NCBI GenBank assembly: GCA_902462155.1
Contig: CABQAQ010000001.1
Coordinates: 62,001 to 126,000, forward strand
Direction: 5' to 3'
Length of the DNA stretch: 64,000 nt
Source of the DNA: an uncultured bacterium
GTDB taxonomy: Bacteria > Cyanobacteriota > Vampirovibrionia > Gastranaerophilales > Gastranaerophilaceae
The position numbers were made by a program, and so were the translations under genes. This document shows, piece by piece, positions 39,227 through 48,476 of the stretch; position 1 is the stretch's first letter, and each line of letters begins with the position of its first letter. The notes under the pieces are model-generated. The model ran no database searches. It was not told the origin of the DNA and was given only the letters and a program-made list of their open reading frames with translations.

Positions 39227-42043
39227 ATGGAAAAAGAAAAAGTCGAATATAAAGACACGTTGAATTTACCTCAGACTAATTTGGCTATGAGAGCTAATGC
39301 GGCTAATAAAGAGATTGAGACACAAAAATTTTGGGAAGATCATAATATTTATCAAAAAATATTAGAAAATAAAGATAAATTAAATAAATTTATTTTGCAC
39401 GATGGACCTCCTTATTTAAGTTCGGATAAGATTCATATTGGGCACGCTTTAAATAAGATTCTTAAGGATATATTAATTAAATATAAAACTCAAAATGGTT
39501 ATTATGCTCCATATGTACCTGGTTACGATGCACACGGATTGCCAATAGAAAATGCGGTAGTAAAGAAAATAAAAGGAGGCAGAAATGCTATCAGTCCTTT
39601 TGAATTACGTCAAAAATGTAGAGAATTCGCTGCATTTAATCTAAAAGGGCAAGAAACTAATTTTAAACGTATGGGAATTCTTGGTAATTGGGATAATCCT
39701 TATGTTACCATTAATAAAGAATTTGAAGCTCAACAGATTAGAATATTTGGTGAGATGTTTAAAAAAGGATATATAGAAAAAGGCTTAAAACCGGTTTACT
39801 GGTGTGCAGATTGCGAAACTGCTTTAGCTGAAGCAGAAGTTGAATATCAAGATCATACATCTACATCTATTTATGTAAGATTTAAATTTGATGATACATC
39901 TAAAAAAGATATAGAAACAAAACTTAGTAAAGAAATAAGCAACGATATATATGCGATAATTTGGACAACTACACCTTGGACTATTCCTTCTAATATGGCT
40001 ATTTGTTTGCATCCAGATTTTGATTATGTTGTATTTGAATATAAAAATACAAATTATATGGTTGCAAATGAGTTATTAGATTCTTTTTTAACACAGGTAA
40101 ATTGGGATAAAGAAAGTATTAAAAAGATAGGTATGCTAAAAGGCAAATCTTTAGAACTTTTAAATACGATTCATCCTTTGTATAATAGAAAATCTCCAAT
40201 AATTTTAGGTAACCATGTTACGTTAGATGCAGGTTGTGGTTGTGTGCATACAGCACCAGGACACGGTCTTGAAGACTGGGAGGTTGGATGCCGTTATAAT
40301 ATAGATGTATTTTCTCCATTAGATTCAAAAGGTGTATGGACTGAACAAGTTAAAGATTTAGAAGGTATACCTTATTATAAAGGAAATAATATAGTCATTG
40401 AAAATTTAGAAAAAGTAGGTGCATTATTACAAAAATCTGACATAAGCCATTCATATCCACATTGTTGGAGATGTAAGCATCCTGTAATATACAGAGCTAC
40501 TTCACAGTGGTTTGTAAGGGTGGATAAATTTAGACAACAGACTTTAGAGGCTATAAAAAATGTAAAATGGGTACCGGCATCAGGTGAAAATAGAATATCC
40601 AATATGGTTGAAAATCGTTCTGACTGGTGTATATCAAGACAAAGAGCTTGGGGTGTTCCTATTCCGGTATTTTACTGTAAAGATTGTGGTGAATTTATTG
40701 TAAATGATGATACTATTGATAAAGTAGCGAAACTTTTTGAAAAGGAAAGTTCTGATGCTTGGGTAAAATACAGTGCTAAAGAAATTTTAGGTGATGATTT
40801 TGTTTGTCCAAAATGCAAAAGCAAAAATATAGAAAAAGAAAAAGATATAATGGATGTATGGTTTGATTCTGGAATAACTTGGAGTGCTGTAGTTGATAAG
40901 AGAAAAGATGAACTTGGTGAATTACCTGTAGAAATGTATTTAGAAGGTTCAGATCAGCATAGAGGGTGGTTCCAATCATCATTACTTACTTCTGTTGCTG
41001 TAAATGGAATAGCTCCATATAAAAATGTTTTAACACATGGATTTGTTCTTGATGGTGAAGGTAGAAAAATGTCTAAATCATTGGGTAATATTGTATCTCC
41101 TCAAGATATAATAAAAGTTTATGGAGCTGATGTCTTGAGATTATGGGCTGCTTCGGTAGATTATCGTAATGATATAAAAATAGGTGATACTATAATTAAA
41201 CAGCTTGTTGAAATATTCAAAAAAATAAGGAATACAGCTAGATTTTTGCTTGGAAATATATATGATTTTGATCCATCTATAGATTATGTGGAATATCAAA
41301 ACTTGAAATCAATAGATAAATTTGCATTACATAAATTAAATATGTTAGTTAAAAATGTAACTCAAAGTTTTGAAGATTACGAATTTTATAAATATTTCCA
41401 ATACTTACAGAATTTTGCGGCTGTGGATTTAAGTTCTTTTTATCTGGATATAGTTAAAGACAGATTATATACATCAGGTAAAAAATCTCTATCAAGACGT
41501 GCTTGTCAGACTGTTTTATTTGAGATATTACAGACATTGGTAAAAATTCTTGTACCTGTCATGCCTCATCAAGCTGAAGAAATTTGGCAACATATGACTT
41601 TAAATCAAAGAAATAATATTGAAAGTGTTTTATTAATTTCTTGGCCGGAATATAAATCTGAGTGGGATAATTTGCAATTAGATAAAGAGTTTTCTAAAAT
41701 TTTAAATTTAAGAGAGCTTGTTACTAGAACAATAGAACCTTTACGGGCTGATAAAAAAGTAGGCAGTTCTTTAGAAGTTGCTGTTTATATTATTCCTAAA
41801 TCAGATAATTTATTAGATAATTACGAAATAGATGAATTAGCTAATATTTTTATAGTATCACAGGCTTTTGTTGTTAAATCAAAACCGGATAATGTTCTTA
41901 GTTCTTTTGAAAATGATGAATACGAATTATATATAACTAAAGCTATTGGTGAAAAATGTGACAGATGTTGGAAATATCGTAAACTAGGTATAGCTTCTAA
42001 ACATCCTACTATTTGTCAAGAATGTTTAGAAGCTATTTCTTAA
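39227..42043 (+). CDS. ileS: Isoleucyl-tRNA synthetase
   Basis: Charges tRNA-Ile, with editing of valine. The 938 aa protein has the HIGH motif at 70-73 (SSDKIHIGHALNKILK), the editing domain (IIWTTTPWTIPSNMAICLHP), the KMSKS loop at about 614-618 and a C-terminal zinc finger (CDRCWKYR with CQECLEAIS). An AAGGAG ribosome site precedes the ATG. No T-box leader is visible. Confidence 0.98.
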   Translation: MEKEKVEYKDTLNLPQTNLAMRANAANKEIETQKFWEDHNIYQKILENKDKLNKFILHDGPPYLSSDKIHIGHALNKILKDILIKYKTQNGYYAPYVPGYDAHGLPIENAVVKKIKGGRNAISPFELRQKCREFAAFNLKGQETNFKRMGILGNWDNPYVTINKEFEAQQIRIFGEMFKKGYIEKGLKPVYWCADCETALAEAEVEYQDHTSTSIYVRFKFDDTSKKDIETKLSKEISNDIYAIIWTTTPWTIPSNMAICLHPDFDYVVFEYKNTNYMVANELLDSFLTQVNWDKESIKKIGMLKGKSLELLNTIHPLYNRKSPIILGNHVTLDAGCGCVHTAPGHGLEDWEVGCRYNIDVFSPLDSKGVWTEQVKDLEGIPYYKGNNIVIENLEKVGALLQKSDISHSYPHCWRCKHPVIYRATSQWFVRVDKFRQQTLEAIKNVKWVPASGENRISNMVENRSDWCISRQRAWGVPIPVFYCKDCGEFIVNDDTIDKVAKLFEKESSDAWVKYSAKEILGDDFVCPKCKSKNIEKEKDIMDVWFDSGITWSAVVDKRKDELGELPVEMYLEGSDQHRGWFQSSLLTSVAVNGIAPYKNVLTHGFVLDGEGRKMSKSLGNIVSPQDIIKVYGADVLRLWAASVDYRNDIKIGDTIIKQLVEIFKKIRNTARFLLGNIYDFDPSIDYVEYQNLKSIDKFALHKLNMLVKNVTQSFEDYEFYKYFQYLQNFAAVDLSSFYLDIVKDRLYTSGKKSLSRRACQTVLFEILQTLVKILVPVMPHQAEEIWQHMTLNQRNNIESVLLISWPEYKSEWDNLQLDKEFSKILNLRELVTRTIEPLRADKKVGSSLEVAVYIIPKSDNLLDNYEIDELANIFIVSQAFVVKSKPDNVLSSFENDEYELYITKAIGEKCDRCWKYRKLGIASKHPTICQECLEAIS

Positions 42044-42346
42044 TATTAATTAACATTTTTTTATTTAAGAGTAAATTTTTTATAAAGTTATGTTTTTGTA
42101 TATATGTGTGTATATAAATAATCTATAAATGGTGTTGTAATAATATGAAAACTTTACTCTTAAATTTTTTATTAAGAACAAAAAGATGTACAGTAAAAGA
42201 TATAATATGGTCTTAAATTTTTAATAAAAATAGTTTTTTATATCTTCCTGTATTCAATAAAGTCCAAAAATTCTTTATTTTGATTTACTTATTTTTTTAT
42301 TGTTAAATATAATTATAAAAAAGTAAGTTTTGGAGTTAAGTAGTGT
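42044..42346. other. 303-base gap between ileS and plsY with a long-loop inverted repeat
   Basis: The arms TTTAAGAGTAAA (42064-42075) and TTTACTCTTAAA (42153-42164) pair perfectly over 12 bases, enclose 77 bases, and are followed by T6. The loop contains smaller AT-rich inverted repeats around TATATGTGTGTATATA. It could be the ileS terminator with a structured loop, or a small RNA. The rest of the gap is featureless AT-rich DNA plus a TTGGAG-type ribosome site for plsY. Confidence 0.4.
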
Positions 42347-42946
42347 ATGAGTAAATTTTTATTATTTATATTATTGGCTTATTTAATAGGATCAATACCT
42401 ACAGGATTTATAATAGTAAAATTATTTAAGAATATAGATATAAGAACAGTTGGATCCGGATCGACAGGGGCAACTAATGTTAAGCGTGTAATGGGGAAAA
42501 ATTGGTTTTTTATTGTCATGATTTTAGATGCAATAAAAGGAGCTTTACCTGTTATTTTAGCTACATTATTTGTAAGTAAATTCTCTAATATTGGATTATG
42601 TCCGGTATTAGCGGCTATAGCTGTTATTCTAGGACATAGCAAGTCTATATTCTTAAATTTTACCGGAGGAAAATCAGTTGCTTCAGGTGTTGGTACTATT
42701 TTGGCTCTTAATTGGCAAGTGGGGCTAATGGTATTCTTAATCTGGTCTATAATAGCTTGGTTTTCTAAATATATCTCTTTAGCTTCTATGATTGCTCTTT
42801 TATTATCACCTATATTAATGTATTTATTTAAGCAACCTATAGCTTATATTTTATATACTTTATTAGGCGCTATTTACATTGTATATTTACATAGAGAAAA
42901 TATATCAAGATTAATAAAAGGTAACGAAAATAAAGTAAGAGATTAA
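42347..42946 (+). CDS. plsY: Acyl-phosphate:glycerol-3-phosphate acyltransferase
   Basis: First acylation step of phospholipid synthesis, in the inner membrane. The 199 aa protein has several membrane helices and the three PlsY motifs: IGSIPTGFIIVKLF, GSGSTGATNVKRVMGK and GHSKSIFLNFTGGKSVASG. A ribosome site TTGGAG precedes the ATG. It is a single gene, convergent with the formyltransferase gene. Confidence 0.95.
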   Translation: MSKFLLFILLAYLIGSIPTGFIIVKLFKNIDIRTVGSGSTGATNVKRVMGKNWFFIVMILDAIKGALPVILATLFVSKFSNIGLCPVLAAIAVILGHSKSIFLNFTGGKSVASGVGTILALNWQVGLMVFLIWSIIAWFSKYISLASMIALLLSPILMYLFKQPIAYILYTLLGAIYIVYLHRENISRLIKGNENKVRD

Positions 42947-42956
42947 TGAAAAATTT

Positions 42957-43916
42957 TTATTCTATAATCTGTCCTTTTTTAATAATAAAATTTAGATAAA
43001 ATAAAGCTTTTAAATCACCAAGAAATGATAAAATTTTTAATTTTGAAAATTTTATCATTTTTTTATCTTTAGTTAATATGTATAATGCGTTATTTTTAAC
43101 TTTTAATATAGTGCCACTTGGAAGATCCAGTTTTAAAGTTCTATTGAATATTTTATATTTATTAACCTCAAAGAATATATTCCTATAAGGGAAATAAGTT
43201 TTAGAAAAAGGTGTAATGGCTCTTATATGATTATGAATTTCATCTGCGGTTTTATTTTTAAAATCAATAATAATATCTTTAGAATCAATAGCTTTTTGAT
43301 AAGAAGCAAGTTTTTCATTTTGAGGTATAGGTACAATAATTTCGGAGTTTAATTGTAATAATAATTTTGTAAAGGTTCTTCCGGCAATATGAGCTGTTTT
43401 CAATCTTAATGTACCGCCAGTATCGTTATCATTAATAGGTATTTCTGTTTGTGCAAGAATTGCTCCGGTATCAAAATCTTGATCAAGTAAATGTAAGGTA
43501 ACACCTGAAGTTTTTTCTCCATTCATTATAACTTGAATATAAGGGTTTGGACCTCTATATCTTGGTAATAATGAAGGGTGGCAATTAAAAAATCCTATTT
43601 TAGGTAAATCAATAAACTCTTTTTTTATCTTTTCATCCCAGCTACCAATAATTATAATATCAGGATTTAATTTTAATACTTCTTTTTTAAATTCTTTAGA
43701 GTTCACACTATTACATTTAAGCTCGTATAAGTTTAAATTTTTTATAAAAGAATAATCTTTACTCGGACATAATAAATCTTTAAAAAATAATAAAAATTTA
43801 TTATATTGTTTTTTTTCGTGACGTAAAACTCCAACAACTTTACTATTAGCATCTAATGCCCCAAGAATCAAGTTGCAGAACATATGCGAATAACCAATTA
43901 CTATTACTTTAAACAT
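42957..43916 (-). CDS. Formyltransferase-family protein (Fmt-like)
   Basis: A 319 aa protein with the N10-formyltetrahydrofolate transferase fold. The catalytic triad is visible: Asn and His in FFNCHPSLLPRYRGPNPYIQ and Asp in DQDFDTGAI. The C-terminal part (about 210-315) resembles the Fmt C-terminal domain. The HPSLLPRYRGPNP form differs from the HASLLP...GAAPI usual in methionyl-tRNA formyltransferase, so this may be a paralogue acting on a sugar or another amine, or a divergent Fmt. It starts 13 bases after a zinc-ribbon gene on the same strand. Confidence 0.78.
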   Translation of the reverse strand: MFKVIVIGYSHMFCNLILGALDANSKVVGVLRHEKKQYNKFLLFFKDLLCPSKDYSFIKNLNLYELKCNSVNSKEFKKEVLKLNPDIIIIGSWDEKIKKEFIDLPKIGFFNCHPSLLPRYRGPNPYIQVIMNGEKTSGVTLHLLDQDFDTGAILAQTEIPINDNDTGGTLRLKTAHIAGRTFTKLLLQLNSEIIVPIPQNEKLASYQKAIDSKDIIIDFKNKTADEIHNHIRAITPFSKTYFPYRNIFFEVNKYKIFNRTLKLDLPSGTILKVKNNALYILTKDKKMIKFSKLKILSFLGDLKALFYLNFIIKKGQIIE

Positions 43917-43929
43917 TGTATTTTATATT

Positions 43930-44259
43930 TTATATTTTTAATTTTTTAGCACAATTATCACATATAAAAGAGGCTTTTCTTCCGGCAATAAATTCATTAG
44001 AACATCTTATACACTTAATTTTTAGTTTATCTGAAATACTTATAAATTTCCCACTTAAAAAGAAATTGTCAAAATCTTTTGGTGAAATCTTAAACTGAGT
44101 CATAATTTCTTCACGAGTAATAAAATCATTATCCGAATTTAAAACAAACTGGCATATATCATTGATTAATTTGTTTTGTAACTCATAGCAAGCGTCACAA
44201 ATATCACGTGTCTTTTTTTGAAATAATTTCCCACACTTTTTACAATTACTTAATGCCAT
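43930..44259 (-). CDS. Double zinc-ribbon protein with a helical middle (YvyF-like)
   Basis: A 109 aa protein with an N-terminal zinc ribbon (CKKCGKLFQKKTRDICDACY), a helical middle that looks like a small winged-helix or HTH (FITREEIMTQFKISPKDFDN) and a second C-terminal ribbon (CIRCSNEF with CDNCAKKL). The first two parts resemble the flagellar-operon protein YvyF family; no flagellar genes are nearby, so function is left open. It lies just upstream of the formyltransferase gene. Confidence 0.7.
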   Translation of the reverse strand: MALSNCKKCGKLFQKKTRDICDACYELQNKLINDICQFVLNSDNDFITREEIMTQFKISPKDFDNFFLSGKFISISDKLKIKCIRCSNEFIAGRKASFICDNCAKKLKI

Positions 44260-44374
44260 TTTATACCTCTTCTTACTATTTAATTTTTATAATAGATTGA
44301 ATTTTTAATAAAGTCAATTAAGTAAAACATTTTTATTATATAATTAAATTTATAATAGGAATTGTAGGGACTTT

Positions 44375-47300
44375 ATGATGAAATATTTGAAAATTAGTTT
44401 TATCTCGATAATATCAATATTAATTATTTTTTATTTTTCATTTTTGTTTATTTTACCAAATATAATTAATTTAAATAATTATAAAAAGTTAATAAAAGAA
44501 GAGGTAAATAAGTCAGCAAAACTAAATATAGAAGTAGAAAATTTAAAATTAAAAACAACAGTAGGGCTAAAAATTGCTGTTGTTATAGATAACCTAAAAG
44601 TTGATTATTTGAAAGAAGGTAACTTTTCAGAAGTAAAAAAAATAGAGATACTTGTACCACTTTATCCATTTTTATTTAAAACATTTCAAATAGATAAGAT
44701 TACAGTTAATTCAGCTAAAGTAAATTTAAAAGTTTTAAAAGACGGTAAATTGTTTATTCAGCAATATATAGAAAATAATATAGTTAATCCGAATCAGAAT
44801 GAGAAAGATAAATCGGATACTATCCCTTTAAAATTTTCAAAAAAATTGCCGGATATAATAGTTTATGATTATAAAGTTAATATAAAAGATGAAGCATTAA
44901 AAGAATCATTTGAAGTTGTTGGACCTGAGTTGTATGTAAATGACTTTGTACTTGATAAAAAAATTAAGATTATAACTTATGGAAATGTAAGATATTTAGA
45001 TAATAATCTTGTAAAATATAATATAAAAATAGATTCATTTTTGCCAAAAATACAATTAAATAATGAAAAACAAGAAGAAAAAAAAGTTTATATAGGCACA
45101 CCTTTTTATAATCTAATTAAATATAACCTGAATTTAGATATACTTTGTGATTTGAAAATTACTCAAAATAGAGAAAAAGATATCTTTTTAAAGGGAATAT
45201 TTAATATAAATGATATAGCTTTTAATATAAAAAACAAAAGAGTAGAAAATACTTTTTTAAATTGTATTTTTAAGAAAAATAAAATAAATGTAAAAGCAAT
45301 ATTAAATATGGGTAAAAATGAGAAAATATTATTAAATGGAGATGTTACTCACGGAAAGAAAAGAAATATAGATTTAAAATGTCAAACAGATAAAGTCCAA
45401 CTTGAAGATTTAAAAAATTTAATGATAGCTTTATTCGATATAGCAAGCATAAAAAATGATTTTGATAAATTAACAGTAAAAGGTTATTTACAGAGTGATT
45501 TCAATCTAAAAAGCAATATGAAAACTGTTAAGTCAAACGGATATTTTAAACTTAAAAATGGTTATATTACACATAGTTTATTGCCTTTAAAAATAACTAA
45601 TATTACTTCGGATATAGATTTTTCTAATAATAGAATAGATGTTAAAAATACTAAAGCTTATGTAAATAATACAACTTTTAATGTAGAAGGATATATTGAT
45701 GAAAAAGCAAAGATTAATATGCTGATAAAATCAGAATCCTTACCAATAGCAGATTTATATAAAGCTTTTGCGCCAAACAATCTTATTAAAGGTTATGATA
45801 TAAGTAAAGGTAATCTGAATTTAAAAATTTTATTAAAAGGTAATTTAAAAAAAATAAATCCGGAAGTCAGTTTAAATTTAGTAGAATTAACAATTTTAGA
45901 TAAAATAAATAAAATAATATTATTTATAAAAGATATAAATGTATCAATTACGTCTGATCTAAAAAAGATTATGGGAAATATAGAGGTAAGTAATGCAAAT
46001 ATAAAATTAAATAATTTAAAATCAAATGTAAAGTCAGATAAAGTAAAATTAAAGTTAGATGATAAAAATATAAAAATAGAACCTTTTGTTATGCAATTTA
46101 ATAACTCCCTATTAAAAATAGAAGGAGAAGTTCAAGATTATACAAAAAATAAAAAAATAGATATATGGAGTTACGGAACAATAAAAACAAATGATATAAA
46201 GCAATTAATTCCGAAAGAAATACAACCATATATAGTGAATAAAGGCCAATTACCAATAATGTTTAATCTAAAAGGTAATGGAGTGAATGATAATAAAGTT
46301 CATATACAAGTACTTGGAAATCCTAAAAATAATATTTCAATACTTGAAATAGATCAATTAATAAATAAAACATCAATATTAAATCTGGAATTAAAGACTG
46401 ATTTAAAAGATGTAAATTTATCAAATGTAAGTTTATATAGATTAAATAGTGGTAAAGACAGTTTAAATAGGAATTTAAGTTCAAATATAATAAATGGTGA
46501 AAAATTAATAAACATAACAGGAAAAATAAAAAATATATCGACATCAAATCCACAACTATCAAATATAACAATAATAATGCCATCAGATATTTTATTGAGA
46601 GTATCCAATTTAGCCGGATCAAAAGTGTTATTAAAAACAGATTTGAATTTAAATGGAAGTATATATAAACCAAATATAAAGGGATTTATAAAGATATTAA
46701 GTGCAACAATACCGGATTATTATCTAAAAGTATCAGATTTAAATATAAATATAAATAATCAAGCATTAGCAATAGCGTGTCCAAGGTTAGATATTAATGG
46801 ATCTACGTTTGATTTTGATGCAAAAATACCTTCAATATACGATAAAGTAATAAAAGTAACGAGTTTAAATGTAAATACATTAGATTTAGATGTAGATAAA
46901 GTAATGAAGGCATGTGAAAGTATTCCACAGAACGCAAATGCACCTGGAGCGACAACCCCATTAGAAATAAGTAATGGTATAGCGACAATGCAAAAGATAA
47001 AAATGGGCGAATTAGTGGGAAGTAATTTAAAAACTGGTTTAAAGTTAAAGAATGATATAGTAAGTTTGAGAGATTTAAATTTAGATGCTTATGGAGGTAA
47101 AGTTGCAGGTAATATTGATTATAATTTAAAATATTCAAATATGAAAGCAATGATACAAGGCCGGAATTTAGAAGCTAATGAAGCGATCAGAGCATTTATG
47201 GGATTAAAGGATCAAATAAAAGGAAATTTAGACTTTGATACAGAATTAACTCTAAGGGGATATACATATGAGCAGCAGATAAGAACGATGCAAGGATATG

Positions 47301-48073
47301 CAAATTTTATAATAAAAGAGGGTCAGATGGGAGACTTAGGAAAATTTGAACATTTTTTATATGCACAGAATTTGTTTACCCAAGGATTAATGAAAAATAC
47401 AATAAATCAAACATTAAAGACATTAGCGCCAAAGAATACAGGTCAATTCAGCTATCTAAAAGGACATACAACTTTTAAGAATGGTTGGATGTATATAGAA
47501 CCAGTAGAATCATCAGGAAAAAACATGAGTTTGTTAATAAAGGGAAAATTTAATTTATTAACAAATATAAGTGATATAAATATATATGGAAGAATATCGC
47601 AAGAAGTAGTAAATGTATTAGGGCCTGTGGGAGAATTATCATTTAATAAAATATTAGGTAATTTAGGTAAATTTGGGAAAGCAGTAACAAGGACATTAGA
47701 TTTATATAATGCAGTAATACCTGTAGAAGTAGAAGTAAAAATTCCTGAATTAACTCCAAGGAATGGTAATAATAAAAGTTTTAAAGTTGTAATATCAGGA
47801 AATATATATTCACTAAGTGCGGTTAAGACATTTAAATGGTTAATGACCCAATCAGAGGCAAGTAATGTAGAAAATCAGATAAAAGAAACGACATCAGGAA
47901 TAAATAGTGTGAAGATTCCAACAAAAAATGAGATAAAAGAAAATATAGAAAGAAATGTAAGAGAGAAAGTAGAACAGAAAGTAATAGAAAAGAAACAGCA
48001 GATAAGAGAGAATATAGAGAATAAATTACCGTCATTTTTGAAGAATTTACCGGAAGAAATAGAAGGGAATTAA
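44375..48073 (+). CDS. Large AsmA-family envelope protein
   Basis: A 1232 aa protein with a single N-terminal membrane anchor (about 7-29) and an otherwise periplasmic, beta-strand-repeat body, as in AsmA/TamB-type proteins that bridge inner and outer membranes and are linked to phospholipid transport. The start NLNNYKKLIKEEVNKSAKLN and KIAVVIDNLKVDY are typical of AsmA N termini. Near the C terminus comes the AsmA-type segment YANFIIKEGQMGDLGKFEHF to GHTTFKNGWMYIEP. The last 60 residues are a charged coiled coil (KENIERNVREKVEQKVIEKK). An AGGGA ribosome site precedes the first ATG. Codons are rich in ATA and AAA, unlike plus-strand genes before 30 kb. Confidence 0.82.
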   Translation: MMKYLKISFISIISILIIFYFSFLFILPNIINLNNYKKLIKEEVNKSAKLNIEVENLKLKTTVGLKIAVVIDNLKVDYLKEGNFSEVKKIEILVPLYPFLFKTFQIDKITVNSAKVNLKVLKDGKLFIQQYIENNIVNPNQNEKDKSDTIPLKFSKKLPDIIVYDYKVNIKDEALKESFEVVGPELYVNDFVLDKKIKIITYGNVRYLDNNLVKYNIKIDSFLPKIQLNNEKQEEKKVYIGTPFYNLIKYNLNLDILCDLKITQNREKDIFLKGIFNINDIAFNIKNKRVENTFLNCIFKKNKINVKAILNMGKNEKILLNGDVTHGKKRNIDLKCQTDKVQLEDLKNLMIALFDIASIKNDFDKLTVKGYLQSDFNLKSNMKTVKSNGYFKLKNGYITHSLLPLKITNITSDIDFSNNRIDVKNTKAYVNNTTFNVEGYIDEKAKINMLIKSESLPIADLYKAFAPNNLIKGYDISKGNLNLKILLKGNLKKINPEVSLNLVELTILDKINKIILFIKDINVSITSDLKKIMGNIEVSNANIKLNNLKSNVKSDKVKLKLDDKNIKIEPFVMQFNNSLLKIEGEVQDYTKNKKIDIWSYGTIKTNDIKQLIPKEIQPYIVNKGQLPIMFNLKGNGVNDNKVHIQVLGNPKNNISILEIDQLINKTSILNLELKTDLKDVNLSNVSLYRLNSGKDSLNRNLSSNIINGEKLINITGKIKNISTSNPQLSNITIIMPSDILLRVSNLAGSKVLLKTDLNLNGSIYKPNIKGFIKILSATIPDYYLKVSDLNININNQALAIACPRLDINGSTFDFDAKIPSIYDKVIKVTSLNVNTLDLDVDKVMKACESIPQNANAPGATTPLEISNGIATMQKIKMGELVGSNLKTGLKLKNDIVSLRDLNLDAYGGKVAGNIDYNLKYSNMKAMIQGRNLEANEAIRAFMGLKDQIKGNLDFDTELTLRGYTYEQQIRTMQGYANFIIKEGQMGDLGKFEHFLYAQNLFTQGLMKNTINQTLKTLAPKNTGQFSYLKGHTTFKNGWMYIEPVESSGKNMSLLIKGKFNLLTNISDINIYGRISQEVVNVLGPVGELSFNKILGNLGKFGKAVTRTLDLYNAVIPVEVEVKIPELTPRNGNNKSFKVVISGNIYSLSAVKTFKWLMTQSEASNVENQIKETTSGINSVKIPTKNEIKENIERNVREKVEQKVIEKKQQIRENIENKLPSFLKNLPEEIEGN

Positions 48074-48476
48074 GAATGGAATATAAAAGAAGCGCCGGAT
48101 TGTATTAAATAAAAAAAACGACTCAATATTGAGTCGTGATGGATAGAATTAGTATTACGGAGTTTATAGAGGAGTTTTATATATATTATAAGTATAATAA
48201 TAGTAAGAAATTGCTAAGATGGAGGCAAAATATGAAGAAATGTAAAGTTGAATTATAAAAGAAGTTAATGAAAATTAATAAAAGCTGTAAATAATAATAA
48301 AAATATATAGATAAATTAATGTAAAAATAAAAGAAAGCAAAGAAAAAGCACGAGTGTAAAGAAATATTAAGTTATAAAGTAAAAGAAATAAAATAAAAAT
48401 AAAAAATAGTGCTCTAAAAGAATTATTTGTGATAAACTGTAGAATGTAAACAAAATGTAAAAAAGAAGGTGGAAAA
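48074..48476. other. 403-base purine-rich gap before the oxidoreductase operon
   Basis: The plus strand here is strikingly rich in A and G with almost no C. It contains a perfect 20-base palindrome at 48118-48137 (listed as a minus-strand terminator). No plus-strand frame of useful length exists. The ribosome site AAGGTGG for the alpha subunit gene lies at the right end. A long leader for that operon or a minus-strand small RNA are both possible. Confidence 0.4.
48108..48137 (-). terminator. Orphan minus-strand terminator
   Basis: The palindrome ACGACTCAATATTGAGTCGT (48118-48137) gives an 8-10 bp hairpin. A run of eight A on its left becomes a T-run on the minus strand. There is no T-run on the right, so it works only for transcripts coming from the right on the minus strand, where no annotated gene exists. 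Confidence 0.6.

Noticed and set aside
46323..47150. Leu/Tyr-rich minus-strand frames inside the AsmA-like gene
   Set aside because: They are shadows of an ATA/TTA-rich coding strand and resemble the other antisense Leu-rich frames in composition only.
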